A stretch of 64,000 bases of DNA from Catonia carolina (GCA_035578175.1 JAQMRL010000012.1:24605460-24669459), one strand, 5' to 3'; shown: positions 45,232 through 56,375, counted from the first letter of the stretch. The notes: a model not told the origin generated them from the sequence alone. Program-made: numbers and translations.

Positions 45232-46862
45232 TAAAAATCTGGTGTGAAACACACGATTTTCTCTTTCCAATATAAATAATGACCAATTTAACCTAATATT
45301 AGTAATAAAACATTAGAAATAAACAAAAAAATTAATCATAAATAAATAACCTCATTTAATCATGAAGTGAATGATGAAAAATGAAAATCAACCACAGTTT
45401 GGCTTAATAATATGAAAAATCACTCTTTGACGCTAAACTAGGCTCTGTAGAAAAAAATGCTTAAAATTACGTTATAAATCTTTTAATTTAAAATAAATTT
45501 GATATATGCACTTTTATCGCAAAACATACTAAGGCTAAAATTTTAAAAAATTCATTTTTTACAGATTTTTATGAAAAAACACAGAAAATCACTAATTACC
45601 GCTAAACTAAGTGATATACAAACAAAATGTTTGGAATAAAAGTACTAGATTTTTTAATTTTCTACAACTTTTATTATATAAACTTTTGCGATAACATGCA
45701 TATTTGGGCCGTAATCGTAAAAAAATAATTTTTTCTACGAGAGCACAGCCTCCCCAAGAATTTCAGCAGACATGGCGCCTTCTTTATCTTGTAGAACATA
45801 AAAGTGTCTGAAAACATTTAGATCTGGTGAAAACTCGATTTCGAAAACTTACTTACTTTCCTATACTACTTCCTTCCTATTATACGAGGTGTGGCTATTA
45901 AATAACGAGACTGACGTAAAACATTTTATTTTTACGTAACCACTTATTGTAGTATATTGTACTACATAACCACTTATTGTCACCTTCAATTTACACTCCT
46001 CCTCTACCCCTGCAGCGCTCTATGCGAATTTTCCATTGTTGGAAACGGTGCTGGGAATCATCTTCTGTCAGCTCTTTCAGGATACGTGCCGCTTTCTCTT
46101 TTACAGCTCCCACAGACTCAAATCTTGTCCCTTTAATGCAGATTTCACCTTAGGCAACAGGTAGAAGTCACATGGTGCAAGATCTGGTGAACAAGGTGGA
46201 TGTCGTAACACTAGATGCTGTTCTCGGCTAGGAACCTCTTGACAGATAACGCGGGATGAGTAGGCGCATTGTCTTGGTGGAGAACCCATGATTTGTCCTT
46301 CCACATTTCGGGGCGTTTTTTCCTTACTCGTTGACGTAGTTTAGAAAGTACCTAAAGGTAATAATATTGATTAATTGTTTGACCTTCAGGAACCCAGTGA
46401 AGGTACACAATCCCATGGATATAAAAAAAAACAATCATCATTGCTTTAAATTTTGACTTGTTCATTCGAGCTTTTTTGGCTCTCGGTGAAGTTCGGCTCT
46501 TCCAGTGCAAGGATTGGCGCTTCGTTTCCGGATAATAAGTAAAATACCACGTTTCATTGCATGTTATTATTTTTTACCTGTTCCCTAAGGTGAAATCTGC
46601 ATTAAAGAGACAAGATTTGAGTCAGTGGAAGCTGTAAAAGAGAAAGCGGCACGTGCCCTGAAGGAGCTGACAGAAGTTGACTTCTAGCACTGTTTCCAAC
46701 AATGTAAAATTCGCATGGAGCGTTGTAGGGATAGAGAAGGAGTGTGTATTGAAGGTGACAATAAGTGATTATGTATAAAATTAAAATTAAATTTTTTACA
46801 AAGTCAGTCTTGTTATTTAATAGTCACACCTCGTATACATACAGGCAAGAGAAAGTAAAAAA
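45232..46862 (+). repeat. DR1 copy interrupted by a mariner element
   Basis: Starts with tctggtgtgaaacacac at 45238 and ends with caggcaagagaaagt near 46852. DR1 internal blocks run from the start to about 45882 and resume at 46834. The interruption is the 949-base mariner derivative. Confidence 0.85.
45885..46833. mobile_element. Palindromic mariner-like derivative with perfect TA flanks
   Basis: Inverted ends cgaggtgtggctattaaata (45885 on) and tatttaatagtcacacctcg (to 46833), flanked by TA at 45883-45884 and 46834-46835. The minus strand reads W-V-L-H-Q-D-N-A-P-T-H and P-P-C-S-P-D-L-A-P-C-D-F-Y-L-L-P-K-V-K-S-A-L-K-G. The 3' coding end is also present in the opposite orientation on the right (aaggtgaaatctgcattaaa, gacttctagcactgtttcc), so the element is two opposed 3' halves. 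Confidence 0.85.
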
Positions 46863-46870
46863 CTAACTTA

Positions 46871-47668
46871 AAAATTTGGTGTATAACACTTATATGACTT
46901 TCTTACGGCAATTACAATAATGAAAATGTTTAATCATTAGTTAATGAAGGGTTAATCAAATGCTTAAAATAAAGGTCGTAGATTTTTTTATTTCCTATAA
47001 CTTTAGATACCTATAATACACGTTTGTCGTAAAATGCCACAATATTAAAATATGTGATATTTTTAACGATTTTCGCTAATTTATCACTAATTGACGTTAA
47101 TCCAAGTGCTGTACACAAAGTGTTTGAAATAAAAGTTGTAGGTTTACAAATAAATGTTCTACAATTTTATTCATTAACACTTTTTGTGTTAAAAGCATAC
47201 TAAGACCGCAATGTAAAAAAAAAACAATTTTATACTACGTCGAGACAGAATTTCCAAGTAATTTAGCAGACGCAACACTAACCCTATCTTGTACTCCATA
47301 AAAATTATAGTAAAAGAAGTGACTTTAAAATAAAATCTTGTAGCATTTTGTGAGAAAATTCCAGAAAGTGAAAAATTGCATGAATACAATACTATATCCA
47401 GTTGAACGGTTTTGATGAGTGTTCGTGTTGGGACATCCCGTAGTGGTATCTAACTTCAGTTTTAAGTTTCAGCTTCGTAGTACATGCGGTTCTGAAGATA
47501 TTTTGTGCACACACAGACACACACATAAACCAATCACTAAATACATGTTTTTTTGGGTTCAGGGGCCGGAAAACGTGTGTATCCGGTAAAAAATCGATTT
47601 CGAAAAATCGACATAAAACAATACTTTCCTCCATATATATTCATTTAGGGCGAGAGAAAGTAAAAAAG
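46871..47668 (+). repeat. DR1 copy, head-to-tail with the previous one
   Basis: Starts with atttggtgtataacac only about 10 bases after the end of the preceding copy and ends with gcgagagaaagtaaaaa. Short AC run (cacacacagacacacac) at the microsatellite position, about 47508-47526. Confidence 0.82.
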
Positions 47669-47887
47669 CAAACTTGTAGTACATTCATGTCAACTAAAAT
47701 GAGGGTTAAATAAATGTTAGGTTTTGTACTACATTCATGTCGACTAAAACGAGGTTTGTCCTTTTTTAACACCCATCATTGAGTTTTAGTGCTTTATTCG
47801 ACCGTTATAGAGATATGAGAATCTAAACGATTAATTAATTGAGCAGAATAAATTTCATATAAAACTTTAAAAAATTATTAAACTTAC
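47669..47887. other. Start of the proposed giant intron
   Basis: Contains a direct duplication (tacattcatgtc.actaaaa at about 47680 and 47732). The GTAAGT donor of the upstream exon is at 47887-47882 on the minus strand. Confidence 0.4.
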
Positions 47888-48148
47888 TCGTCTGATATTC
47901 CGAACTACTTTCGATGTCATCTCAGGTACTTGAGAACCTTTGTCTATGGATGACCATTCTTCTGGTCTTATTTTCTTAGCATCAGATGAAAAATTTTGCC
48001 ATGATACTGATTGCAAAAAACGTGATTCTTCCTCAAAATTTGAATCCATTTTACTATAATCATATTGGCAATATGTTATAACTGCTGTTACAATTATTAT
48101 TATAATAAATAACATTATTTTTATATTTTTTATCACGTCTGTTGTCAT
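47888..48148 (-). CDS. Candidate signal-peptide exon of the giant gene
   Basis: The frame starts at ATG 48148. Residues 1-11 are polar/basic; residues 12-26 (M-L-F-I-I-I-I-I-V-T-A-V-I-T-Y) are a strong hydrophobic core, with likely cleavage near C-27/Q-28. About 60 mature residues follow, rich in Ser, Glu, Lys and Trp (V-S-W-Q-N-F-S-S, P-E-E-W-S-S-I-D), ending in R-N-I-R-R. After codon 87 comes GTAAGT, a consensus donor, leaving phase 0. The giant exon's TTTCAG acceptor (13808-13803) is also phase 0 and on the same strand, so the two join without a shift to give R-R then K-Y-G-Y-L. The intron would be about 34 kb. Seen: signal peptide, donor, phases. Inferred: the junction. It could instead belong to another gene or have intermediate exons. 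Confidence 0.6.
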
Positions 48149-48161
48149 GTATAATCACGGA

Positions 48162-48181
48162 TTCGGCATTTTAATGCCGAA
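48162..48181 (-). promoter_or_regulatory. Perfect 8-bp hairpin 14 bases before the start codon
   Basis: TTCGGCAT, a 4-base loop, then ATGCCGAA. It sits between the ATG of the signal-peptide exon and a TATA-like motif, so it would lie at or near the transcription start or in a very short 5' UTR. Confidence 0.4.
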
Positions 48182-48184
48182 ATT

Positions 48185-48192
48185 ACTTATAC
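48185..48192 (-). promoter_or_regulatory. TATA-like motif upstream of the signal exon
   Basis: Minus strand GTATAAGT. A start site about 30 bases downstream would fall at about 48160, leaving a 5' UTR of a dozen bases. AT-rich surroundings make chance matches likely. Confidence 0.3.
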
Positions 48193-48835
48193 TTTTTAAC
48201 ATATCCTTGATATTATTTTTTTTAAATGTCCTTGTTATGCATTAACACATTTTATATTATTTTTTATTATACGTATATTGTATAAACATATATTTTACAT
48301 AATAATAAAAAAAATAATTATAAGTACTATAAATTTATAAATTACTTGTCATATTACTTTTACAATTCGTGTACGTATTCAATTCATGTCACTTTAATTC
48401 ACTTTCCACTAAATTTTAACATTAATTTTTCTACTGATAAGATAAGAAGCATGTCTCGTTATCAATTGAAAGTATAATTAAATCTTATATTATGATAATG
48501 ATTAGGTTTTTATTAGGACATATTTGTTGGTTTTTTTTATTTAATAAAATAATTTTTATATATCGATTCAATTGACTGATAATGTAGTTGATATTAATAA
48601 ATTCATTGAATTTTTCTCGTTGTTTTGTTAATTTAAATTTTTTTTGAGTTTCAATTTTGATTAATTGTGTCTTATCTGATTTATTGATTATAATAACCCT
48701 GGTTTTTTTTAAGTTAACTTTGTTAAAAATGTTTATCGATAAGTTTTTTATGTAGTTTTGTAACGTTATCTTCTTCGGTTGCTCTACAATAGTAACACAA
48801 AATTAATCATTTTTTGTTGTTTACAAATAAAAATA
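48193..48835. other. AT-rich upstream flank, no gene recognised
   Basis: Upstream region of the candidate first exon. No open frame with motifs, and no repeat identified. Confidence 0.4.
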
Positions 48836-48874
48836 AATCTGGTGTGAAACATTAAATAATTTTCTCTTGCCACA
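48836..48874 (+). repeat. DR1 terminus
   Basis: tctggtgtgaaacat ... ttttctcttgcc. Only the first 40 bases of the repeat are present. Confidence 0.65.
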
Positions 48875-49016
48875 GTAAAACCACTCGACCGAAATATTGG
48901 AGGCAGACCCGATTTCGGATACCCGAAATTCCGGATAGCACGCAGTCATACTTTTAAAGTTTTAAAATAGTAAAAATAATTATTATAAGTATGGTATTTT
49001 TTAGAACTATAGTTAA

Positions 49017-49410
49017 CTCCTGCCCATAACAGACAGGTGGTGTCAAATTATTTACACTCAATCTGTTCGTTGCAGGGCTAAAATAAATAGTTTTGTTTCT
49101 TATCACATGGTCAGCCAATTACATGTCTGAATCATTTAAGAACAGAAGAGGAAGAGGTATAAAAGACACTAATCAGAGTTATCTCCTCTGAAAGTAATGA
49201 ATTAAATTATACAGCGAGACCCTGTGGTAAATAAAGTGATGGTGTCATTTGCAGAGTGGAAAATATGTGCTTTTCAGAGGGCCCGAGATGCTGATAACAG
49301 TACTTTTCCACACAGTGAGGAAGGCACGGTAAACTAACTTTCTCTCCTCGTTTTACTTAGTAAAACCTCTACAGATTTAAACCAGCCTTTTGATCTAAAC
49401 AACATAGTTT
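49017..49410 (+). repeat. DR2 copy
   Basis: Full-length match to 25745-26121: cctgcccataacagac, tcttatcacatggtcagcca, atctcctctgaaagtaatga, tttacttagtaaaacctcta. Confidence 0.8.
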
Positions 49411-49559
49411 ACTTGCGATAATCTGACATTTGACAGTCCGACAGGCTCGGTAGTCTGACTCCATGTCGGATGATACCACTACGCTTGCTGCAGACACAGA
49501 GACGTACAACGTTTTGTACACACTTGCTGTGACTTGTCGCGTCGGTTCTTTTGTAGTTA

Positions 49560-50366
49560 GATTATGCTCCAGGACACCCGGACAAGGAAGAATTGAGAGT
49601 TAAGACGGCTGATGATTGCATAGAAGCTTTGTATTTGCAAAAAATACGACTGCACTAATTCAGCCGTTGGATCAAAGTATTGTGACACTTATCTCTAAGG
49701 TCCGTTTCGGGATCTGGGTTAATTAAGTAATTAATACACCAAAGTTTAAATTACAAGTAAGTTATTACAACTAAAAATTACAATTCTAAAATTTACAAGT
49801 AAATTACAATTAAATTACTTATAATAAATAACAGACTAATTATAATAACTAATAACAATAGATAAACTTAAGCAATTTACTCAATAATACTAACAAAAAT
49901 GACACAGAATAAATAAAATTTGAACAATAGACACTAATTCACAGTAACGTTGACCTTTTCTAACGCACTGTTATGTACTGTGCAATTCGCTCTCTGAATC
50001 AAAGACAAAACGAAACTAACTCACAAAATAAATCGTGTCTCTTATGTAGGTGGATTAAAGAGATTTACAGATGGCTTGGGGAGATGGGTATTAGACGATA
50101 ACCTTGGTTCAGAACTGATAGAAGTTGAGATAAACCAGGAAGTTACGGCTCATGTTGTAGACGACGACCCGGTTGAAGAGGCCACGGAGGTGAAATGCAC
50201 AATCACTTGCGATAACGTAATGTCGGCTGCAAACACTATGATACGTTAGCGTGAGGAGACGGAACTCGACTACAAGGACATTTTAATGCTAAAAGGTATT
50301 CAAGAAAAAGCCATGACCGACTGTTTACGTAAGAAGAAACAAAAAACAATTACAGTTTTTTTTTAA
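49560..50366 (+). pseudogene. Tigger/pogo transposase C-terminal relic
   Basis: P-G-H-P-D-K-E-E-L-R-V (49569 on), then N-T-T-A-L-I-Q-P-L-D-Q-S-I-V, the hallmark of the DDE_1 (jerky/Tigger/pogo) catalytic core. After a roughly 340-base AT-rich interruption it resumes with I-E-V-E-I-N-Q-E-V-T and ends K-K-K-Q-K-T-I-T-V-F-F before a stop. That end resembles the Q-T-K-I-T-x-F-F tail (PCNA-binding-like) of this family. Internal stops and the interruption make it inactive. Confidence 0.8.
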
Positions 50367-50769
50367 ATCTGTAAATACATATATGTATTTTTCATTATAT
50401 TTTTAATACTTGTATTAAAATACATATTATGTATGTATTAAATACGTACGCATTTATTTGTGTAAAACTAAACCAAATTAAGTTTCTTTTGTACCTTCGC
50501 ACTATCTACTAACTTAAATGCTTTAAATGCTATTTTTATGGCAACTCTTTTTTTGATGAATGATAATTTATGGTCGTTAACAATGTTAACTTGTTAAAAT
50601 AAACAGTAAGTAATTCATTAATTTATTTTATTACAAGTATTTTCTTTTAAGTATTACATTAATTAAGTTAGTAGAGTTTAACAGATTTTATCTACTTTTC
50701 ATACGTTTTTTTATTTAATTAAAAAATATTTTTTTAAAAAATTGCGTTTGTTTATTTTTGACTTATTTT
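50367..50769. other. No gene recognised
   Basis: AT-rich spacer with short repeated words (atgtatta/tacgtacg). Nothing else seen. Confidence 0.4.
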
Positions 50770-51200
50770 ACGACATTCTCTTCAGAATTAAATTTTCTAC
50801 AAGTTTTGTAAAAAAAAGTTTTGTGTTTATTATCCATTTAATAAAGTTCATCTGCTTCAAACCTAAAAGAAACTTGTCTTTTGGGACCAAGTTTTGCGTA
50901 TTTCATCAGATATCGTAAAAATTACTGCAGCTACAGGTCTGAAACCTGTTTTGTTCAATTTTCTGTTCATTTTACATACGATACGGTAAAATTAATGCCT
51001 AATTTAACGCCTAACAAATATCTGTAGGGCTTCAATTCAATGGGGTAACTGAAATTCTGACGAAATCTTTCACCATGTATAACTCGGTAACTAATGATTT
51101 TCGGACCTATGTTAATTTGCACTTTTTTTCTTCTTTGGTTGTGGGAAATCACGCCCTGAATTCTTGGAACCCTTTTTCAGAACGCTCTGTATACAGAATA
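50770..51200. repeat. Dispersed repeat DR3, copy 2
   Basis: Matches 18895-19540: gcttcaaacctaaaagaaac, gtatttcatcagatat, ctacaggtctgaaacctgtt, aatctttc and cggtaactaatgattttcgg. The 3' part (gaaatcacgccctgaattc...ctctgtatac) resembles common insect repeat ends. Confidence 0.55.
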
Positions 51201-51294
51201 AATTATACATCAGATGTTTTAATGGAGGTTTGTGATTTTCCAGTTCTTTTCCTCTCAGGTTTCATTTTATTTATGCTCACTGATACTCCACTAA

Positions 51295-51984
51295 GGCTGA
51301 ACGCATATTGAAGCAGCGAGCAGAGCGACGATGACAGTGACGAGCAAAGCGACGATGATAGAGTCGTACACACATACTGCAGAGTTCAGTCGAGCAAAGC
51401 ATGGATTTGATACTACAAGACAGTTCTTCCTTGAAAATATGGTATTAGTTAAAACAGTACAAAAAAATAAAAAAAATACAATGTTCACCCGATAAATAAG
51501 AGTCGACGTTTGTATGGAATTCCATAATCTTTATCAGAAGCTTCGTGAACATCCTGAGAAGTTTCAACGTTATTTTTGAATGTCAATTCCTACATTTGAT
51601 TATATTTTGGACTGGATGTAGTCATCTTCATTTCATCAGCCACTTCATCCCACAGTTTGTCCAAAACGAAAACGGTTGTGATGTTGTACATCCTTCTGAT
51701 CCCAGAGAGGTTTTCTTGATGAACACTACTTATTAACTCATCGACGTCCATGTTTGTTTTGGGCGAGCTGTGATGAGAGCAGCGATGAAAGTATATAGAA
51801 CAAACTTGCTTGAAGGCTACGCTTTGCGCTACTATAAGAGCGATGTTATATCATCGCTGCGATGTTATATCATCGCTCTGAGCCTCAGTACGCGCATTCA
51901 ATTAGTAACACATAAGTTTGTTTTCGCCGCTATGCTCGTCGCTGTCATCGTCACTTTGCTCACTGCTTCAATATGTGTTCAGCC
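51295..51984 (+). mobile_element. PIF/Harbinger-like element, internally deleted
   Basis: Terminal inverted repeats of about 60 bases start ggctgaac.catattgaagc on both ends. TAA lies on each side (51292-51294 and 51985-51987), the 3-base target duplication expected of PIF/Harbinger. A transposase trace on the plus strand reads H-P-E-K-F-Q-R-Y-F-stop-M-S-I-P-T-F-D-Y-I-L-D-W (about 51550-51620). The right half has two tandem copies of a hairpin, agcgatgttatatcatcgct, at 51839-51877. Confidence 0.85.
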
Positions 51985-54200
51985 TAAGGTTACTTCTAAA
52001 CTAAGGTTCAGAAGTAAGTTTTATCACTTCCGCTACAAGTGTTGGATTTTTCCTAACAACTTATTTAATACATTAACACGATTGCCTTTTCGCTACTTCT
52101 TATATAGATACTTTCCTAATGATTTTGTAACATTTGTAAGTAATGTTACATAGTTTTGTCTTTCGCTCTGTAATTCATCTACTGCGCTGTGAGCTTCTGC
52201 CATCTTTTGTTAGTTCAGTGCACTACGTGATGTGTATCGGTACTGGACTTTGTTTTGGTGGGGGGAGCCGGTTGCCGGCAGCTCAGCTGTTTCGCTCTCT
52301 GTAACGTTCTCTGTTTTGTAAAATGTAACGGCCATTGCAGTTCGTTGTCATTTTCCCCGTTATTATTTTAATAGTTTTTGCCGGATAATTTATATTTTGA
52401 ATATGGCTTGATCAAATGTTTTCTTCGCCCATTCAAATGGTAAGATTTGCTATTTACTTTATATTGTTGTAGTGAATGCAATGAACTCGATATAGCTGAG
52501 TTAATTTCGTTTAAAAAAAAGGTGTGGCAAGCAAGTACATATTTTAGCCACTACCTTCCTTATTAGATTTTAGTGATATTTTACTTTTATTGCCACGAAT
52601 TCGTATTGAATTGTTTTCAAAATTTAAAAAATAATATTTTGTAACATTAGACTTTTGATTTAAGCATTTCGGCTGTAACTAGCAAACTTGTTTATTAATT
52701 TAATTTTAACTAAAATAAATTGTTAACTTGAGTTCAGAACATTTACTAACTATACATTTGTATTACTATTAGTTTTTTTTAACTAAATTTTGTATTGTAT
52801 TGTTTCATAGTTGCTATTGTTAATTTTGTTTTATAATTATTTCATTATGTAATTGGTTTTAAGACTATTTTGGATTTTGTCCATTGTAGGGTTGTAGTTC
52901 CAGTCCAACTTCGATTTCTAGTCAACTTCTAGTATAATTTAACAAAATTTATCTAACATAACATTGGACCAGTAAAACATTTCAACTGTAAGGATACAAT
53001 ATGTAATTTGCGATAATAAGAGAAAATGTGCCTTTATGAATACTTCAACATACTAAATTTTCCTGTATCAACACCGATTCACGTCATGCTGTGAAAATCT
53101 AGTTTTCTCATAATTTGTAAGATTACTTAAACCAAAAGTGATAAGCATATAAAGGTTAAGCGATCTATTTATTGATCTCACCGTGTTGGTATGTAGATTA
53201 CATTATTTTATTTATGATTATTTACTCATGTTCATGAAGAAGATTTTTGGGAAACAGTATTCTGCCCGTTTAATTTAGTCCTAACTTGTGTGAACCTATA
53301 TTCATTGATACTTTTGAAATAATCTGAAAGTGAATTTAAATTTTCTTAAAACTTGAGTATATTTAAATCTAACCTTCTGGAAAACTTATTTTTTTTATTT
53401 AATTATGTAAAGTAATTCTCTTAAAGTTGGTACATGGATAAATTACACTACCTTTATTATTTTGTAAATTGCATTATGTCAATTTGGTCAGTCTTTTTGT
53501 AAAAAAAAAGAAAAAATAATATTTTCTTTATCCAGAAATAGGACTAATTCGTAATACCTCTATTTAATCATTTAAATGATTAAAATTATATTTATTTTGA
53601 TGTAACTGGTTTTTAATGCAACATTATGCAGCTTCTTAAAAATTTAAAATAAATTTATGAAACTTAATTTCTATTTTGCTAACGTTAGTTATAATTATTT
53701 TCTTTACTTAAATTTGGATCCAAAATTAACTGTAAATTAATTAAAATTTATACATTTATATATATAATTCAAGATTTCTCTTTAGACCTATTCAAAATTT
53801 CCTTTTAAGGGTTTATTAAATGTATCATTTTAGAAGGTACTAAATATTCCTATTGTTATTGATGTTAATTTAGTAGTTATTAATATATTTATTAAACATT
53901 TTTGTTATTTTTCTGGATTTCTTGTATTTTATTTATATGCCACCACAACGTTCTAAACAGTTTTATTTCTTGATCCTTCGCCAAACTTGCCAAAGGGGAT
54001 GGGTTTTTACCTGGAGGCAAGAAGTGATTACAATTTCTTGGTAACAGAAGATTCTGATAAGTTAGCCATTACAATTCCACAAAAAATAATTTTATAAGAC
54101 TTTAAAAGTAAAATAAAAGCACACGCATTTGCACTCCTCAAAAAATAACAATAGATTACCACATACGGAACAAACTAATGTCAACGCTCAAACTATATTA
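51985..54200. other. No gene recognised; partly related to 54478-55000
   Basis: 52310-52480 shares wording with 54665-54800 (ttttcttcgcccattcaaatggtaag against gttcttctgcccattgatatggtaag). This suggests two copies of an unidentified element. The remainder is AT-rich without motifs. Confidence 0.4.
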
Positions 54201-54477
54201 AAAAATCTGGTGTGAAACACTCACACAACTTTCTCTTGCCAATATAAATAATTAACAATAAACCTAACATTAGTAATAAAACATTAGAAATAAACAAACA
54301 ACTAACCTCAAAAATATAACCATATTTCAATCATGAGTGAAACACGCAAAATGAAAATCGACGTCAGTTTGGCTTAGAAATACGGAAAATCACTCTTTCT
54401 CTCTAAACTAGGCTCTGTAGAGAAAAATGCTATTAATAAAATTTGTAGATCTTTTAATTTTTTATATATTGTAACAT
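54201..54477 (+). repeat. DR1 copy, left part
   Basis: Starts with tctggtgtgaaacactcacacaactttctcttgcc-type terminus and runs to aaatttgtagatcttttaat. The copy resumes at 56376 after a 1.9-kb insertion. Confidence 0.82.
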
Positions 54478-56375
54478 CTGATTAGCAGATTGTTACTGTT
54501 TTATTAGGTTTTGTCTGCGTTTTTGGTTGTTGTAGTTTTCTTTATCTGCTTTGCCGATAATGCGTTTCTACTTGCCGTGTGGTGGTGCGCTCTGTTGTTT
54601 CTCTTCGGTACTGTTTCTGTCCCTCTCGAGGCACTGCAACGATGCATCCTGTCTGTGTCTTGTACGGCGTTGTGTAATGTAGTAACGTTTGATTTCTAAT
54701 GTAAATTCTTTACGTAATATTTGAATATTTTAATACTTTTTTAGCAAAAGTATGTTCTTCTGCCCATTGATATGGTAAGCAATTTCTTTATTAGCATTCC
54801 GGAAGCTGAGAATATTATTACGAGTTATTATTATTATTGTAAACTAAGCTGTGTTCAGTTTAGGCCATTTTCCTAATTGCAAGTTAACTGTTGTATTAAA
54901 ATTTAAGCAATTTAATTGCACTACTTTTGTAAAAATGTTATATTTTCTGTATGAGAAATTGTTTTTTAATGAAATGATTAGTTAATTGTATTTGGTCTAG
55001 TTGTTTTAAAGTTTATAATTGTAATTTTTTTTGGACTCGTAATTATGTTCTAGTTTTCCTTATATTACTTAACCTAATTTTTCTACTCTACTGGTAATGT
55101 GTAATGTTGCAATAGTAAAATCTTTTTATAAATTATTGACACTCGTTCGATCTTTCTGCAGGGCTCAAGTATACGACTCAAGTATACGATTCAAGCGTAC
55201 GATTCAAGTGTACGTTACAAATGCACGATTTAGGTGCATGATTTTGGGGTACCGGTGTCGATGCAACATGTTCTAATCAATGTAATACAGCAAGTTAAAA
55301 AAATTTCCAATGGCTACAACCTTCATCTTACCGATTATTATTTGGGTATTCGATTCCCGTATTTGATCTTTATCATCCAACAACATTCAACGTCTTGATG
55401 GTTTTATTTCTACTGGATTTTCGAAAGGTCAGGAACTTTCCGATGCTGTCTTATCTACCACCTTGTGAATAAGATTACTAGGATTCGTGAGTGTTTCGCA
55501 GCATATGTGTTGTCAAAATGAGGTATGTGATTATTTATTTTTATATTTGGTGAAATCCTCAGTCTCGGTCAACTGTGATTCGGCGAAACCGATTTATTAT
55601 ATCTTACACGGAAAATTCTATTCGTAATCTTTTGGTAATTCACAAGTACCGGACAAGAAAATCTCTGTCAAGACATTACCTAATAATATTCATTTTAATG
55701 CCTTTTCATAATCAGTAACTACAAGCTGAAATGTAAAATAATTAATATAGGCCTATATTTTCTTACGCAACCAAATGTAACTTAAAATTTAATTTTTTTT
55801 ATTTTAAATTTTTTTATATAACTAGCTAAGTTCTAGTTTTCTTAAATTTGTTCTTGGAATTTAAATAATCTTAAATTTTTCTGCTTAATTTAAAATCATT
55901 ATGATAGTAATGAGGAACCTAACCTTTTGATTAATATTTATGTTGTAATTGATGAAAACTAAACAAAATAGTTATTAAATCTATAGTAAACTTGTATAAA
56001 TATGTATATTTATGTTGGCCAACAAACTAAAATGCTATTACTAGTTTTTTTGAATTATATTGCAAATCTATAATTTATGAATTATCCACTTAGTGAACAC
56101 TTAGTATTTTGCGTTGGTTCAATCTACACCGATTTATAATTGTTTTTGAAGTATTTAATACTTAGTATCTTATATGCTATTCTTGTTTTGTTATAAATTA
56201 AATATTTTTTTACAACTTATTGTGAATGATTTTATTTTACTCATGCAACGATCCCCGTTTTGTTTAGCGCTTCCTAATAAATTTTTTTTATATTTGTCTA
56301 CACCCCATCCGACCTGTTGCTTGTTTTTTTTGGGCGTGGGTGTTCACGGTGGCGACAGGGGTGTACATAATATTT
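54478..56375. mobile_element. Unclassified 1.9-kb insertion in a DR1 copy
   Basis: The interrupted DR1 sequence on both sides defines its limits to within a few bases. It begins TGTAACATCTG and ends near gcgacaggggtgtaca, so a TG...CA long terminal repeat is possible. No internal coding motif and no clear target duplication were found. Its first 320 bases are unusually GT-rich. Confidence 0.55.
55165..55242 (+). repeat. 13-bp tandem repeat, about six units
   Basis: Units tcaagtatacgac, tcaagtatacgat, tcaagcgtacgat, tcaagtgtacgtt, then two diverged ones, without gaps. Confidence 0.88.

Larger units (their letters stand above)
48876..50370 (+). mobile_element. Tigger/pogo-like DNA transposon relic
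   Basis: Left side at 48881-48955 has pogo/Tigger-like terminal wording (ccgaaattccggatagca). Transposase coding remnants follow at 49480-50366, with a DR2 copy inserted at 49017-49410 and an AT-rich, non-homologous stretch at about 49705-50045. The right end was not found. Confidence 0.6.

Noticed and set aside
52140..53940. Host gene first exon with donor at ATGGTAAG (about 52438)
   Set aside because: The same wording recurs at about 54770 inside a transposon-like insertion, so it is more likely part of a repeated element.
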